A stretch of DNA of 64,000 nt, from positions 113,438 to 177,437 of the forward strand of contig CAJUTE010000001.1 of assembly GCA_910589555.1 (NCBI GenBank), given 5' to 3'. Below the pieces are notes generated by a model. It had not been told where the DNA came from. It searched no databases and saw only the letters and a program-made list of their open reading frames with translations. Positions 34,621-43,471 of the stretch are shown here, piece by piece. A program made the position numbers and the translations under genes. How positions within the stretch are numbered: the first letter of the stretch is position 1; each line of letters starts with the position of its first letter. Source of the stretch: an uncultured Muribaculum sp. Its GTDB lineage: Bacteria; Bacteroidota; Bacteroidia; Bacteroidales; Muribaculaceae.

Positions 34621-34641
34621 GTTCAATGAGGTTTATGGGGT

Positions 34642-36060
34642 TTATATTTGGCTTGGGTCCCAGCCACCGCCGAGCGCTTCGTATAGCGATATCAGCGAAG
34701 ACAGAGCCCTTCCTTTCGATTCGATTATAGAGTTCTCGTAGGTGAGACAGTTGAGCTGCGCGTTGACCACATCGGTGAATGGATTGAGTCCGCGCTTGTA
34801 AAGATCGAGTGAGAGTTCGCGCGACTTGTTGCTGTTTTCTATCACATCCTCCAGCACCGCGATGTTTTTCAGCGACGCGGTGTAGGATGCTATGGCATTG
34901 TCCACCTCCTCGACGGCGTTCATCACCGTGAGGTTGTAGTTGTCGATTCCGATTTCCATCTGCTCGCGTGCCGAGACAACACCGGCTTTCCTCGCCATGC
35001 CGTCAAATATGGTCCAGCTCAGAGTGGGCGCGACAGTATAAGTGAGAGTCTGCTTCTTGAACAGGTCGCCGGCTTCCCTTGCTGCTGTTCCGATCGATGC
35101 GTCGAGCGACAGAGTGGGGAGAAAGTCTTTCTTGGCTATTCCGAGCTGTGCGGCATACTGAGCAAGCTGGCATTCAGCCTCGACAATGTCGGGGCGACGT
35201 CGCAGCAGCTGCGCGGGCACTCCTATTGGAATTATCTGCCGGTGGTCGGGCAGAAGCTTGGGGATGTTGAGCGCGGCATATATTGAGTCGGGATACACGC
35301 CGGTGAGCGTGGCAATCGAGTTGATGGTTGAGTGTATTGCCGCTTCGAGCCCCGGCACTGATGCCTGCGTGGAGTAGTAGAGCGTCTTAGCCTGTGTGAC
35401 GTCGAGCATGGAAGCGAGACCCGCCTCATGGCGCGCTTCGGCAATCTTCAGGATTTTGCCTTGCGACAAGATGTGTTCCTGCGCCACGCGGTATTCGGCT
35501 TGATACATACGTAGGGTGATGTAGGACTTGGCGATGTTGGCGCACAGGGCTGTCATGACTCCGGCATATTCGGCTTGCGAGGCATCATAGGCTTTTTTGC
35601 TCGCTTTCACCTTTTGGGTGATTTTGCCAAATAGATCTATCTCCCAGTTCATGTTCAGTCCGAGAGCAAACCTGTCGGCGGTCGTGGCATCCATTATATG
35701 CTGCCCCAATCCCCCCGACGAGCGAGCTTTCTGCCATCCTCCGCTGAAATCGAGCTGAGGGAAGTAGGCGGCGCGTGAGCTGTTGACCGCTTGGGCGGCG
35801 ATGTTGATTCGGTGAGCCGCCATTACCACGTTATAGTTATTGTCGACACCTGCCGCTATGAGGGAGTCGAGGCAAGGGTCGTCGAAAGTCTTCCACCAAT
35901 AGTCGTCGGTAGGTAGGTTCTGGGAAAAGAATTCGTTATATGCCCAGTTTTGGGGCATATCTTTATCGAGATACTTTTGCCGAGGAGTCTCGGCGTTTAG
36001 TTTCGCAGCGCATAGTGATGCCGTGGCAATTAGCAGGCATATAAGATGGGGTAGTCTCAT
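34642..36060 (-). CDS. TolC-like outer-membrane efflux channel
   Basis: A 472-residue NodT/OprM-type protein with two outer-membrane-efflux repeats. Features: signal peptide residues 1-23, DDYWWKTFDDPCLDSLIAAG, NMNWEIDLFGKITQKVKASK, RRRPDIVEAECQLAQYAAQL and YTVAPTLSWTIFDG. Many relatives are lipoproteins, but the Cys here is preceded by SL, not a good lipobox, so ordinary signal cleavage is more likely. It is the first gene of the efflux operon, whereas channel genes are more often last. I found no clear TAnnTTTG box upstream. Confidence 0.92.
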   Translation of the reverse strand: MRLPHLICLLIATASLCAAKLNAETPRQKYLDKDMPQNWAYNEFFSQNLPTDDYWWKTFDDPCLDSLIAAGVDNNYNVVMAAHRINIAAQAVNSSRAAYFPQLDFSGGWQKARSSGGLGQHIMDATTADRFALGLNMNWEIDLFGKITQKVKASKKAYDASQAEYAGVMTALCANIAKSYITLRMYQAEYRVAQEHILSQGKILKIAEARHEAGLASMLDVTQAKTLYYSTQASVPGLEAAIHSTINSIATLTGVYPDSIYAALNIPKLLPDHRQIIPIGVPAQLLRRRPDIVEAECQLAQYAAQLGIAKKDFLPTLSLDASIGTAAREAGDLFKKQTLTYTVAPTLSWTIFDGMARKAGVVSAREQMEIGIDNYNLTVMNAVEEVDNAIASYTASLKNIAVLEDVIENSNKSRELSLDLYKRGLNPFTDVVNAQLNCLTYENSIIESKGRALSSLISLYEALGGGWDPSQI

Positions 36061-36150
36061 AAATAAAGAGCATTAGTCTAAGTAATAACTGATATGTTGA
36101 AATTTCGGTTTTTATGATGAAACTTTATTTAAGGAATATTAACGTAGCGG

Positions 36151-36250
36151 GCGGTGTATCATCCGTGCCTTGCGGCACTTCGTTGAAGATACTTTCGCTC
36201 GGCAAAGTCCAAATAAATTTGGCTTTGCTCTCGACTTATGCGTATCTTTG
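36151..36250 (+). repeat. Promoter-bearing hairpin repeat
   Basis: It contains a small hairpin TGCC/GGCA (36167-36178), a strong hairpin at 36202-36228 in which GCAAAG-CCAAAT pairs with ATTTGG-CTTTGC, and ends in TATCTTTG (36243-36250), a -7 promoter box. From memory, very similar blocks precede many Bacteroidales genes, suggesting a dispersed promoter element, but I could not check this. It separates the efflux operon from the DUF6056-like pair. Confidence 0.5.
36243..36250 (+). promoter_or_regulatory. TATCTTTG -7 box for the DUF6056-like pair
   Basis: A TAnnTTTG match at the end of the hairpin repeat. It lies 21 bases before the ATG at 36272 and 57 bases before the ATG at 36308, so both starts are compatible. 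Confidence 0.5.
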
Positions 36251-36307
36251 CATTCAGGGCTTTAGCAACGGATGGTGAGTTGTGGCAGCTTGATAAAAAA
36301 TATTGAT

Positions 36308-37816
36308 ATGAGTTATTTTGACGGATATAGGCGGCGTGTGTTTCTGTCGTGGATGGTGATCGCTCTTTTTACCGGGGTGATCTATTATCTGACGACTGTA
36401 TCATTCTGGAGTTCTGACGCTCCTTTCTTCGCTCTTAAATTTGAGCTTGACGGCAGCGACCCTCACGAGAAGCTCACGGGATTGGGTATGCTCCTGGAGT
36501 CGCAGTACGCCCATTATATGACTTGGAGCGGGCGATTTGTCTGTCAATCCACGGTTCAGTTTTTTTGTGGGTTGACCGAGCGTCCGGCATTTGAGATTTG
36601 CAATGCGGCAGTGTGGGTGGTGTTTTTGTTGGCATCATTCCGTCTTGGCGGCATAAGGCTTTGTGAGCCTGACAGGGTATTGGCTGTGGCTTCGGTGTTT
36701 TTTCTGATACTGGCTACATTGCCGTTTGACCCGCCGTTTCTGATAAATTACCTGTGGATGGGTACTGTTATAGTGCTGTGGCTCAATCTGTTTTCACGTG
36801 CGGGAAAGCGTAGCGGCATTGTGCTTGCGGCGGTGTTTTTGTTCAGCGTTATATCCGGCAACACTCAAGAGGCTTTCTCGGTGCCGCTTTCGGGAGCATT
36901 GGCTGTGTGGATTCTGTTGAAGCGCTTCCGGCTTTCAGGCGAGGAGTGGGCATTGTCGACGGGATTCTTCCTGGGTACGTTGCTTCTGATCGCAGCTCCC
37001 GGCAATTATGTGCGGCTTGGGGAGGTGAACGGCGAGGTGAGTGTGCTGCACAGCATCTGGGACTCATTGCCCATGCTCATCATGGGGGGCGCTATGGCTG
37101 TTATCTTCCGGTTGAGCGGGAGGAAATGGACCCGAGGAAATACTGCGGCGGCAAATCTGATGTTGATGTCGGTGCCGTTCACTTTTATTTTTGTCGTTCT
37201 GCTGAAGTTTTTGTGTTTTCAGAGGATTTTGGTGCCCACCGATATGTTTCTTGCCATTGTCGCGTTTGGTTTCGGGGCTAAGATATGCTATCGCCGCGCG
37301 GTGATGAGCGTGCTGGTCGTAGCGTGCGCGCTTACAGCTGCGCATGAACGGAAAACGTCATTGGCAGGGCGTGAGAAGTATTCGCTTGTGACACGGCTTT
37401 ATCATGAATCGCCTGATGGAAAGATAGTGTTGCCCGATGAGATGTGCTACATGGACGAAGGGAAAAATTTCTGTTATGACAGCGGTTGGGTGGTTGCCGA
37501 GCGTTCGACGAATCCCGACAAGCCTTTTCTTAAGAAGTATCCCGCGTCGCTTCTCGATATAAAGATCGATGGCGACACTACGCTGCTGGCTCAGATAGGC
37601 ACGCAGGCATGGATCATAGTCAACTCGATCGAACATCCTAAACGGGTGGTGGTTAAGAAACGCCTGCTGCCGGGATTGCTCGATGTGGAGCTTCCCGACC
37701 GTGTGATAGATTTTTCGGCTTATCCTGAGCGTATCATCGATACGATAGGGTGTAATGTTGCCGGGCTGTATTTCAATAACCGTGAGTATATGGTTTCCAC
37801 GGTGGTTGTGGAGTAG
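36308..37816 (+). CDS. Polytopic membrane protein, DUF6056-like
   Basis: A 502-residue protein with about ten membrane helices followed by a ~120-residue soluble C-terminal domain. Recognisable stretches are WSGRFVCQSTVQFFCGL, NTQEAFSVPLSGALAVWILL and PGNYVRLGE, the glycosyltransferase-C-like layout seen in DUF6056 proteins. The family is poorly characterised and may transfer sugars or other groups to envelope polymers. Start taken at ATG 36308; 36272 would add twelve residues without membrane character. Its neighbour downstream is a paralogue. Confidence 0.72.
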   Translation: MSYFDGYRRRVFLSWMVIALFTGVIYYLTTVSFWSSDAPFFALKFELDGSDPHEKLTGLGMLLESQYAHYMTWSGRFVCQSTVQFFCGLTERPAFEICNAAVWVVFLLASFRLGGIRLCEPDRVLAVASVFFLILATLPFDPPFLINYLWMGTVIVLWLNLFSRAGKRSGIVLAAVFLFSVISGNTQEAFSVPLSGALAVWILLKRFRLSGEEWALSTGFFLGTLLLIAAPGNYVRLGEVNGEVSVLHSIWDSLPMLIMGGAMAVIFRLSGRKWTRGNTAAANLMLMSVPFTFIFVVLLKFLCFQRILVPTDMFLAIVAFGFGAKICYRRAVMSVLVVACALTAAHERKTSLAGREKYSLVTRLYHESPDGKIVLPDEMCYMDEGKNFCYDSGWVVAERSTNPDKPFLKKYPASLLDIKIDGDTTLLAQIGTQAWIIVNSIEHPKRVVVKKRLLPGLLDVELPDRVIDFSAYPERIIDTIGCNVAGLYFNNREYMVSTVVVE

Positions 37817-37848
37817 AGGAAGCTCTATTGGCGAAAAGAGGGAAAAAT

Positions 37849-39477
37849 ATGGAGGCTTTTAAAGGCAATGGAGTGCCGGTGCGGCGGGCGGCTCATCTCT
37901 TTTCAGGGGGTGCGGCTTATGCGATTGTGCTGCTCGCGATTGCTGTCATCTATTCGATTATGTCTTATCTCACGCCGCCGCAATTTGATGACCTTGCGTT
38001 CATGTCTCTCTACCGGGAGTGGAACAACGGCTCGTCGGAATTTTCGCTATCCGCCATATTTCGATTTTGTCAGGAATTGCGTCAGGAGGATAACTCCCGG
38101 CTTGCCAATATGCTGTCGCCTTTTTCGACCATTATTGTCCCATGGCGCGATCTGTTTCCGTATGTTACCGGCGTGATGGTGTCGGCAATAGTGTTTCTTG
38201 GAGTGGGTATGTGCTGTCGTGCCGTAGGCAATCGCTTTTATTGCAGCATTCTTCTGTGGGCTATGATGATTCTGCTTTTGCCGTGGCGGAATAATTTATT
38301 CGTAGCCGATTATTCTTTAAACTACATATACGCGGCTGCTGTCACGCTGCTGTTCATCCATGTAATGACGTGCCGGATGGAATTGTTGCGGAATAAGGTC
38401 GTGTTTTTCCCGGTTGCGCTATTGGCTGTGGTTGCGGGAATGTGGCATGAGGGGTTCAGCGTTCCCACTCTCGCGGGCTTAGGGATATGGTTCATGAAAC
38501 GGTTTATAAGGAGCCGGCGGTTGGGCCGGGACGAAGTGAGGTGGCTGGTGGTTTACGCGGTCAGTCTTGCGGCGACTTGCTACATAGTGTTTTGCCCGGG
38601 AGTCATGACGCGATCAGGACGGGAGATAGGGGCGCATTTCAACAACATCGGGATTAAGACCGTCGTCGACCTTGCTCCATCGATTATCTTGGTGTTGAGT
38701 GTGGGGATTATGTCGTGTTTTCGGAGTAAGCGGCATTCGGTAGCAGAAGCGTTCCGATCCAATGATTTTTTTGTGCTGTTTTTTGTGTCGGTCGCGGCGG
38801 CATCCCTCAGTCTTGTGGTGCGTCACACGCCTCGCACAAGTTTCTTCCCCTCTCTGTGCAGCATAATTTCATTGCTGATTCTTTATCATCGTCCGCTGAA
38901 CGCCATGATGCGGGCAAAATATGCTCCGGCGTTGTCGTGCGGGTTGCTTGCCCTTTGTGTGGCTCAAAGCGTGTATGCCGTTTTTGTGCAGAAAAAGTTT
39001 TATGATGAATATAGGGAGATTCTTGTGCTTGTTGCCGCATCGGATTCATCCACAATATATTATGATTGCCTGTCGCCCGATGATGTAAGTGTCGCCACAC
39101 TCTATATGCCGGCACGCACTGCGTGGGTCACTGGATATCATTATTTCTGGCTTGGCAAGGCTATGGGGCGTGGTGATGAAATCAGTGTGGTTCCTACATC
39201 ATTGCGACATACCCCTCAAAGCACGGAGATAATCTCGGCAATTAACTCAAAGCACGTTATAAGGCGGAGTGAAAATGCTCTTTTTACCGACCATATACCT
39301 GATTTAAATACGGCTGATCAAGTGCTGCTGAGGCTGAGGCGTAAAGGAGCACCTGCCGATGAGGTGGTCGGCGCGCTTGTGTTGAATTTCGTTAATGAGG
39401 ATGGCGATTCGCTTGCTTATATACGTCCTTATCGCATAGTCTTGCAGGATATTGACCTGATTGAGGAGATACTTTAG
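37849..39477 (+). CDS. Polytopic membrane protein, DUF6056-like paralogue
   Basis: A 542-residue protein, about ten membrane helices plus a soluble end, sharing the pattern of the preceding gene: PPQFDDLAFMSLYREW, then MWHEGFSVPTLAGLGIWFMK (compare NTQEAFSVPLSGALAVWILL) and CPGVMTRSGRE (compare PGNYVRLGE). Both start codons are uncertain; ATG 37849 is preferred over TTG 37828. The pair looks like a tandem duplication that has diverged. The gene is GC-rich relative to the capsule locus. Function unknown. Confidence 0.72.
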   Translation: MEAFKGNGVPVRRAAHLFSGGAAYAIVLLAIAVIYSIMSYLTPPQFDDLAFMSLYREWNNGSSEFSLSAIFRFCQELRQEDNSRLANMLSPFSTIIVPWRDLFPYVTGVMVSAIVFLGVGMCCRAVGNRFYCSILLWAMMILLLPWRNNLFVADYSLNYIYAAAVTLLFIHVMTCRMELLRNKVVFFPVALLAVVAGMWHEGFSVPTLAGLGIWFMKRFIRSRRLGRDEVRWLVVYAVSLAATCYIVFCPGVMTRSGREIGAHFNNIGIKTVVDLAPSIILVLSVGIMSCFRSKRHSVAEAFRSNDFFVLFFVSVAAASLSLVVRHTPRTSFFPSLCSIISLLILYHRPLNAMMRAKYAPALSCGLLALCVAQSVYAVFVQKKFYDEYREILVLVAASDSSTIYYDCLSPDDVSVATLYMPARTAWVTGYHYFWLGKAMGRGDEISVVPTSLRHTPQSTEIISAINSKHVIRRSENALFTDHIPDLNTADQVLLRLRRKGAPADEVVGALVLNFVNEDGDSLAYIRPYRIVLQDIDLIEEIL

Positions 39478-39487
39478 GGTGCCGGTT

Positions 39488-40018
39488 CTATATGATTCGG
39501 GAGTATATGTGCCATAGCGCGACGGCGGCGCTTACCGACACGTTGAGCGAGTGCTTGGTGCCGCGTTGAGGTATTTCGAGGCAGATGTCGGCAGCGTCCA
39601 CCACTTCCTGCGCCACTCCGTTGACTTCATGTCCTGCGACGATGGCATATTTTTTTCCTGGTTCCGGATTGAATTTTTCAAGCGATATGCTGTGAGCCAC
39701 CTGTTCGAGCGCGCATATAGTGTAGCCCTCCTCTTTCAGGGCTTTCAACGCGTCGAGAGTGTTGTTGAAATATTGCCAGTCGACCGAATCTTCGGCGCCG
39801 AGAGCCGTTTTGTGTATTTCAGGAGACGGAGGAGTTCCGGTGACTCCGCAAAGCATCACTTTTTCAGCGGCAAATGCGTCGCAGGTGCGGAGTATCGCGC
39901 CTACGTTGCTCAGGCTTCTCACATTGTCGAGCACAGCCGCTATCGGCAATTTCGGAGATTGCTTGAACTCTTCGGTGGTCAAGCGGTGTAGATCCCAGAT
40001 GGTTTTCTTTTTGTTCAT
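39488..40018 (-). CDS. TrmH/SpoU family RNA 2'-O-methyltransferase
   Basis: A 176-residue SPOUT methyltransferase lacking an N-terminal substrate-binding extension. Motif 1: LDNVRSLSNVGAILRTCDAF; motif 2: YAIVAGHEVNGV; motif 3: EIPQRGTKHSLNVSVSAAVA, the trefoil-knot AdoMet site. It methylates a ribose in tRNA or rRNA; the target is unknown. The ATG lies only four bases after a TACTTTTG promoter box, so the transcript is probably leaderless. It is divergent from the DEAD-box gene. Confidence 0.92.
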   Translation of the reverse strand: MNKKKTIWDLHRLTTEEFKQSPKLPIAAVLDNVRSLSNVGAILRTCDAFAAEKVMLCGVTGTPPSPEIHKTALGAEDSVDWQYFNNTLDALKALKEEGYTICALEQVAHSISLEKFNPEPGKKYAIVAGHEVNGVAQEVVDAADICLEIPQRGTKHSLNVSVSAAVALWHIYSRII

Positions 40019-40022
40019 GACA

Positions 40023-40030
40023 CAAAAGTA
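40023..40030 (-). promoter_or_regulatory. TACTTTTG -7 box, leaderless arrangement
   Basis: On the minus strand TACTTTTG is followed by TGTC and then the ATG at 40018. At the normal spacing the first transcribed base would be the start codon itself. Confidence 0.55.
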
Positions 40031-40054
40031 GTGAAAAATCTCGTTATTTTTGTG

Positions 40055-40062
40055 TACTTTTG
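40055..40062 (+). promoter_or_regulatory. TACTTTTG -7 box for the DEAD-box gene
   Basis: A TAnnTTTG match 39 bases before the ATG at 40102. Together with the minus-strand box at 40023 it forms a compact divergent promoter region of about 80 bases. Confidence 0.55.
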
Positions 40063-40101
40063 TCGTAGTAGAAAAAGAAATTAAGAAGATACTATATAAT
40101 T

Positions 40102-41355
40102 ATGAGATTTGACGAGCTGGATCTTAGCGACGATATACTTGACGCGCTCGACGCGATGAATTTTAATGAATGCACTCCTATCCAAGAGCAGGCGATACCG
40201 GTGATTCTTGACGGTCGCGACCTTATAGCGGTGGCGCAGACCGGAACGGGAAAGACAGCCGCCTATCTGCTGCCGGTCATCGACCGCCTTGTGGATGAGC
40301 CTGTGCCGGAGGATGCGGTCAATTGCATCGTGATGGCTCCCACTCGGGAGCTGGCGCAGCAGATCGACCGCCAGATGGAGGGGTTTGCTTATTTTGTGCC
40401 CATCAACAGCGTTGCCATATACGGAGGCACTGACGGAGCGGGTTTCGCCCAGCAGCAACGCGGGCTAAAGCTTGGTGCCGATGTGGTGATTGCCACACCG
40501 GGACGATTGCTTGCCCATCTTAATATGGGGTATGTGGATCTGTCGAAGGTGTCATATTTCATTCTTGATGAAGCTGACCGAATGCTCGACATGGGATTCT
40601 ATGATGACATCATGCAGATTGTGAAGCAACTGCCCAAGTCGCGACAGACCTTGATGTTTTCGGCGACTATGCCCCCCAAGATCCAGCAGCTCGCGAAGGC
40701 AATCCTGAATAATCCGGCTGAGGTGAAGCTTGCTGTGTCGCGTCCGACTGAGAAGATCGACCAGTCGGCATACGTGTGCTACGATCCTCAGAAGACTCCG
40801 CTGTTGAAGCATCTTCTTAAAACCTATCATTCCAAACGAGTTATCGTGTTCTCGGCGTCGAAGCTTGCCGTGAGAGATTTGTCACGCGACTTGCGCCGCA
40901 GCAAAATCAAGACTGGCGAGATGCACTCTGACCTTGACCAGAATGAACGCGACAAGGTGATGCTGGATTTCCGTGCCGGCAGAATCGATGTTCTTGTTGC
41001 CACCGACATTCTTGCGCGAGGCATAGACATTGACGACATTTCGATGGTGGTGAATTACGATGTGCCGCGTGAGGCTGAGGACTACATCCACCGCATAGGG
41101 CGTACGGCGCGAGCAAATGCCGACGGAAAGGCGGTGACGCTTGTCAACGAGCGCGATCAGGTGAAATTTGGCAGCATCGAGCGCTTTCTCAAGTATGAGG
41201 TGCGCAAGGATGCGGTGCCGGCAGAGCTTGGGGAAACGCCGGAGTATCGTCCTGAGCGACGCCGTTCCAAGCCGGCAGGAGGCGCCAAGAAACAGAAACC
41301 GGGTGGCGGACGGCGGTTTAACCGCAAGCCTAATAAGCCTAAGCAGGCTAAATAA
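40102..41355 (+). CDS. DEAD-box RNA helicase, RhlE-like
   Basis: A 417-residue ATP-dependent RNA helicase. Motifs in order: Q motif FNECTPIQEQAIPV, Walker A AVAQTGTGKTAAYLLP, PTRELAQQ, TPGRLLAH, DEAD in FILDEADRMLDMGF, LMFSATMPP, then the second RecA domain with VATDILARGIDIDD and YIHRIGRTARAN. A basic C-terminal tail (RRRSKPAGGAKKQKPGGGRR) probably binds RNA. Such helicases act in rRNA maturation, RNA decay and cold adaptation. The exact target is not deducible. Confidence 0.93.
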   Translation: MRFDELDLSDDILDALDAMNFNECTPIQEQAIPVILDGRDLIAVAQTGTGKTAAYLLPVIDRLVDEPVPEDAVNCIVMAPTRELAQQIDRQMEGFAYFVPINSVAIYGGTDGAGFAQQQRGLKLGADVVIATPGRLLAHLNMGYVDLSKVSYFILDEADRMLDMGFYDDIMQIVKQLPKSRQTLMFSATMPPKIQQLAKAILNNPAEVKLAVSRPTEKIDQSAYVCYDPQKTPLLKHLLKTYHSKRVIVFSASKLAVRDLSRDLRRSKIKTGEMHSDLDQNERDKVMLDFRAGRIDVLVATDILARGIDIDDISMVVNYDVPREAEDYIHRIGRTARANADGKAVTLVNERDQVKFGSIERFLKYEVRKDAVPAELGETPEYRPERRRSKPAGGAKKQKPGGGRRFNRKPNKPKQAK

Positions 41356-41356
41356 C

Positions 41357-41385
41357 TCAGGACTTTAAGGACTTTAAAGTCCTGA
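41357..41385. terminator. Bidirectional hairpin between convergent genes
   Basis: An 11-bp perfect inverted repeat, TCAGGACTTTA and TAAAGTCCTGA, with a 7-base loop; it also contains a 16-bp palindrome at 41368-41383. It lies two bases after the helicase stop and before the convergent WbqC gene. No T tract follows, so termination strength is uncertain. Confidence 0.55.
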
Positions 41386-41400
41386 AGGACCCTAATGACT

Positions 41401-42018
41401 TTACTTCTTCACCATTCTCTGCAGGATGAGCGGTGCTTCGGGTCCCATGTTGAAAATGAGGTCGAGAACGCTTAAATCAGGTATGAACCCGTAGCGGTCA
41501 GCCCATATCTGGTAGTAGGGCGTGTCGATTATAGCAGGGAGTTCACGGGTTGCCGTTTCGGCAGGAAATTCTCCGGGCATGGGTATGCCAAGGACGCATC
41601 GGCAGAAGCGGTCGATCATATCGTCAAGCTCCATGAGCGACTCTATTTTTCCTGAGAATGCCGGGAGGAGGTCATCGGCATAATATTCGAAGAAAGGGGT
41701 GCGTCCGTAGGCTGAGCTGATGGCTCTCCAGTGCACGTTCCACCACTCGCCGTGGGTTGATACACGCACATCCGACAGACGGGTGGAGTGCCATTCAGCC
41801 GGTTTTTCAAGGGGGACGGTGAGTCGCTGTATGCCGTTGGGTCCGCTTATGGAGCAGCGGTGAGTGTCTTTCTCGCGCTTGTTGAACCGGCGTGAAGAGT
41901 CGGTGACCGCATTTCCGAAAGCCGCCATAGCCGCGTAACGCCTCACGCTGCCACAGTAAGCGGGTGGCAGCGTGAGAGTGATGTCGGGGTGTATGACGAG
42001 CGGATTGATGGAAGTCAT
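41401..42018 (-). CDS. WbqC-like family protein
   Basis: A 205-residue protein of the WbqC type: NAVTDSSRRFNKREKDTHRC, GIQRLTVPLEKP, RLSDVRVSTHGEWWNVHWRA and ISSAYGRTPFFEYYADDLLP are family-typical. WbqC proteins occur in O-antigen clusters and next to signal peptidase in Bacteroidetes; the activity is unknown. Start at ATG 42018, sharing one base with the lepB stop (TAATG), so the two genes are translationally coupled. Confidence 0.85.
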   Translation of the reverse strand: MTSINPLVIHPDITLTLPPAYCGSVRRYAAMAAFGNAVTDSSRRFNKREKDTHRCSISGPNGIQRLTVPLEKPAEWHSTRLSDVRVSTHGEWWNVHWRAISSAYGRTPFFEYYADDLLPAFSGKIESLMELDDMIDRFCRCVLGIPMPGEFPAETATRELPAIIDTPYYQIWADRYGFIPDLSVLDLIFNMGPEAPLILQRMVKK

Positions 42019-43466
42019 TATTCTTTGTCGGGGTTGGCGGCTTTGAACACGCGGTTCCATCTTATTCCGCCATTGAACAGGTTCTTGTCTTTGTCAAATG
42101 ATACGAGCACACGCCACGGTTTTCCGACGATGTGGTCCTCGGGCACGAATCCCCAGTAGCGAGAGTCGGCAGAGTTGTCGCGGTTGTCGCCCATCATGAA
42201 GTAGTAATCCATGTCGAATGTGTAGGATTTGGCGGGCTTACCGTCGATGTACACCACATTGTCTTTTATGTATGCGTCGTGGTGACCCTCGTAGTTGCGT
42301 ATACAGCGGTTGTATATGTCCCAGTTGCGTGGAGTCAGCTCGATGGATTCGCCTTTCTTGGGTATCCACAGCTCGCCATAGTCGGCGCGTGTCCATCCCT
42401 GTGAGATTTTATCGGGGAACAGGGGAGTGGATTCCGACGCGGGCACCTTCATGACGTTTGCCACGCGCGGGTCAGCTTCGAGAGCGTCGACCATAGCCGG
42501 AGTGAGCGGGGAGGCGTAGATGGGCGGAACCGATCCGTCTTCACGCACAAGGAATCCGTTTGCCTCTACGTTAGCCACATCCTGAGCCGACAACGGCACC
42601 ATGTGGCGGTCATCGACACTTATTCCGAGACGTTCCCAGTCCTGTTCGGTCATCATTCCGTCCTTTAGCTGGAAAAAGTGGTTGAACTGCACGTTCTGAG
42701 GCTGCGGGACGGGCTTACCGTCGATGTGTATCACACCGTCGACTATTGATATTGTTTCGCCCGGAAGTCCTACGGCACGCTTCACATAGTTTTCGCGGCG
42801 GTCCACCGGACGGTATATGATGTCGCCAAACTGCTCCTTATTGTTGTGGACTGCAAATCGTCCGAACATATTCACGAGGGTGTAGTAGTCGGGATTCTGC
42901 ATTTTTGTTGCAACAGTGTCTCCGGCGGGGAAATTGAACACCACAATGTCGCCGCGCTCCACCTTTCCGAGCCCCTTTAGGCGCTTGTATTTCCATTGCG
43001 GGGTTTCGATGTAGCTCTTGGTGTTGATTATCGGGAGAGTGTGCTGAGCCAGCGGGAAGTGGATGGGGGTCATCGGCACGCGAGGACCGTAGGCGGTCTT
43101 GTTCACCCACAGGTAGTCGCCCACAAGGAGTGATTTTTCAAGTGATGATGACGGAATCTGGTAGTTCTGCCCTATGAATGTGAACACGAAATACACCAGG
43201 ATGAGGGCGTAGAGGATGGCGTCGACCCAGCTCATGACTGAGCGCACGGTTTTGCTCTTGCTTTTTTTCCACCAGGTGAGGGGTATATAGCCGGTGATGT
43301 ATATGTCAAACAGCAGCGGGAGGAATATGAGCACCCACCAGCTGCCGAGCCAAGCTACCCAGGCGATGAATATGAGCGCTACAATCGAGAACCGCGCCCA
43401 TCGGGTGGGCTTCACCTCTTTTATGCGGCGCTTGAAATCATCGGCGAAAGATGGTTTTACAGTCAT
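42018..43466 (-). CDS. lepB: Signal peptidase I with large insert
   Basis: A 482-residue inner-membrane peptidase of family S26 that cleaves signal peptides. Two N-terminal membrane helices (residues ~25-55) and one near residue 80; catalytic Ser in QIPSSSLEKSLLVGDYLWVN (~residue 106); general-base Lys in NYVKRAVGLPGETI (~residue 229); C-terminal box MGDNRDNSADSRYWGFVPED. Between the Lys region and the last box lies an insert of about 150 residues, as is common in Bacteroidetes LepB. Five bases separate it from dapB, with which it forms a unit. Confidence 0.93.
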   Translation of the reverse strand: MTVKPSFADDFKRRIKEVKPTRWARFSIVALIFIAWVAWLGSWWVLIFLPLLFDIYITGYIPLTWWKKSKSKTVRSVMSWVDAILYALILVYFVFTFIGQNYQIPSSSLEKSLLVGDYLWVNKTAYGPRVPMTPIHFPLAQHTLPIINTKSYIETPQWKYKRLKGLGKVERGDIVVFNFPAGDTVATKMQNPDYYTLVNMFGRFAVHNNKEQFGDIIYRPVDRRENYVKRAVGLPGETISIVDGVIHIDGKPVPQPQNVQFNHFFQLKDGMMTEQDWERLGISVDDRHMVPLSAQDVANVEANGFLVREDGSVPPIYASPLTPAMVDALEADPRVANVMKVPASESTPLFPDKISQGWTRADYGELWIPKKGESIELTPRNWDIYNRCIRNYEGHHDAYIKDNVVYIDGKPAKSYTFDMDYYFMMGDNRDNSADSRYWGFVPEDHIVGKPWRVLVSFDKDKNLFNGGIRWNRVFKAANPDKE

Positions 43467-43471
43467 TGCTA

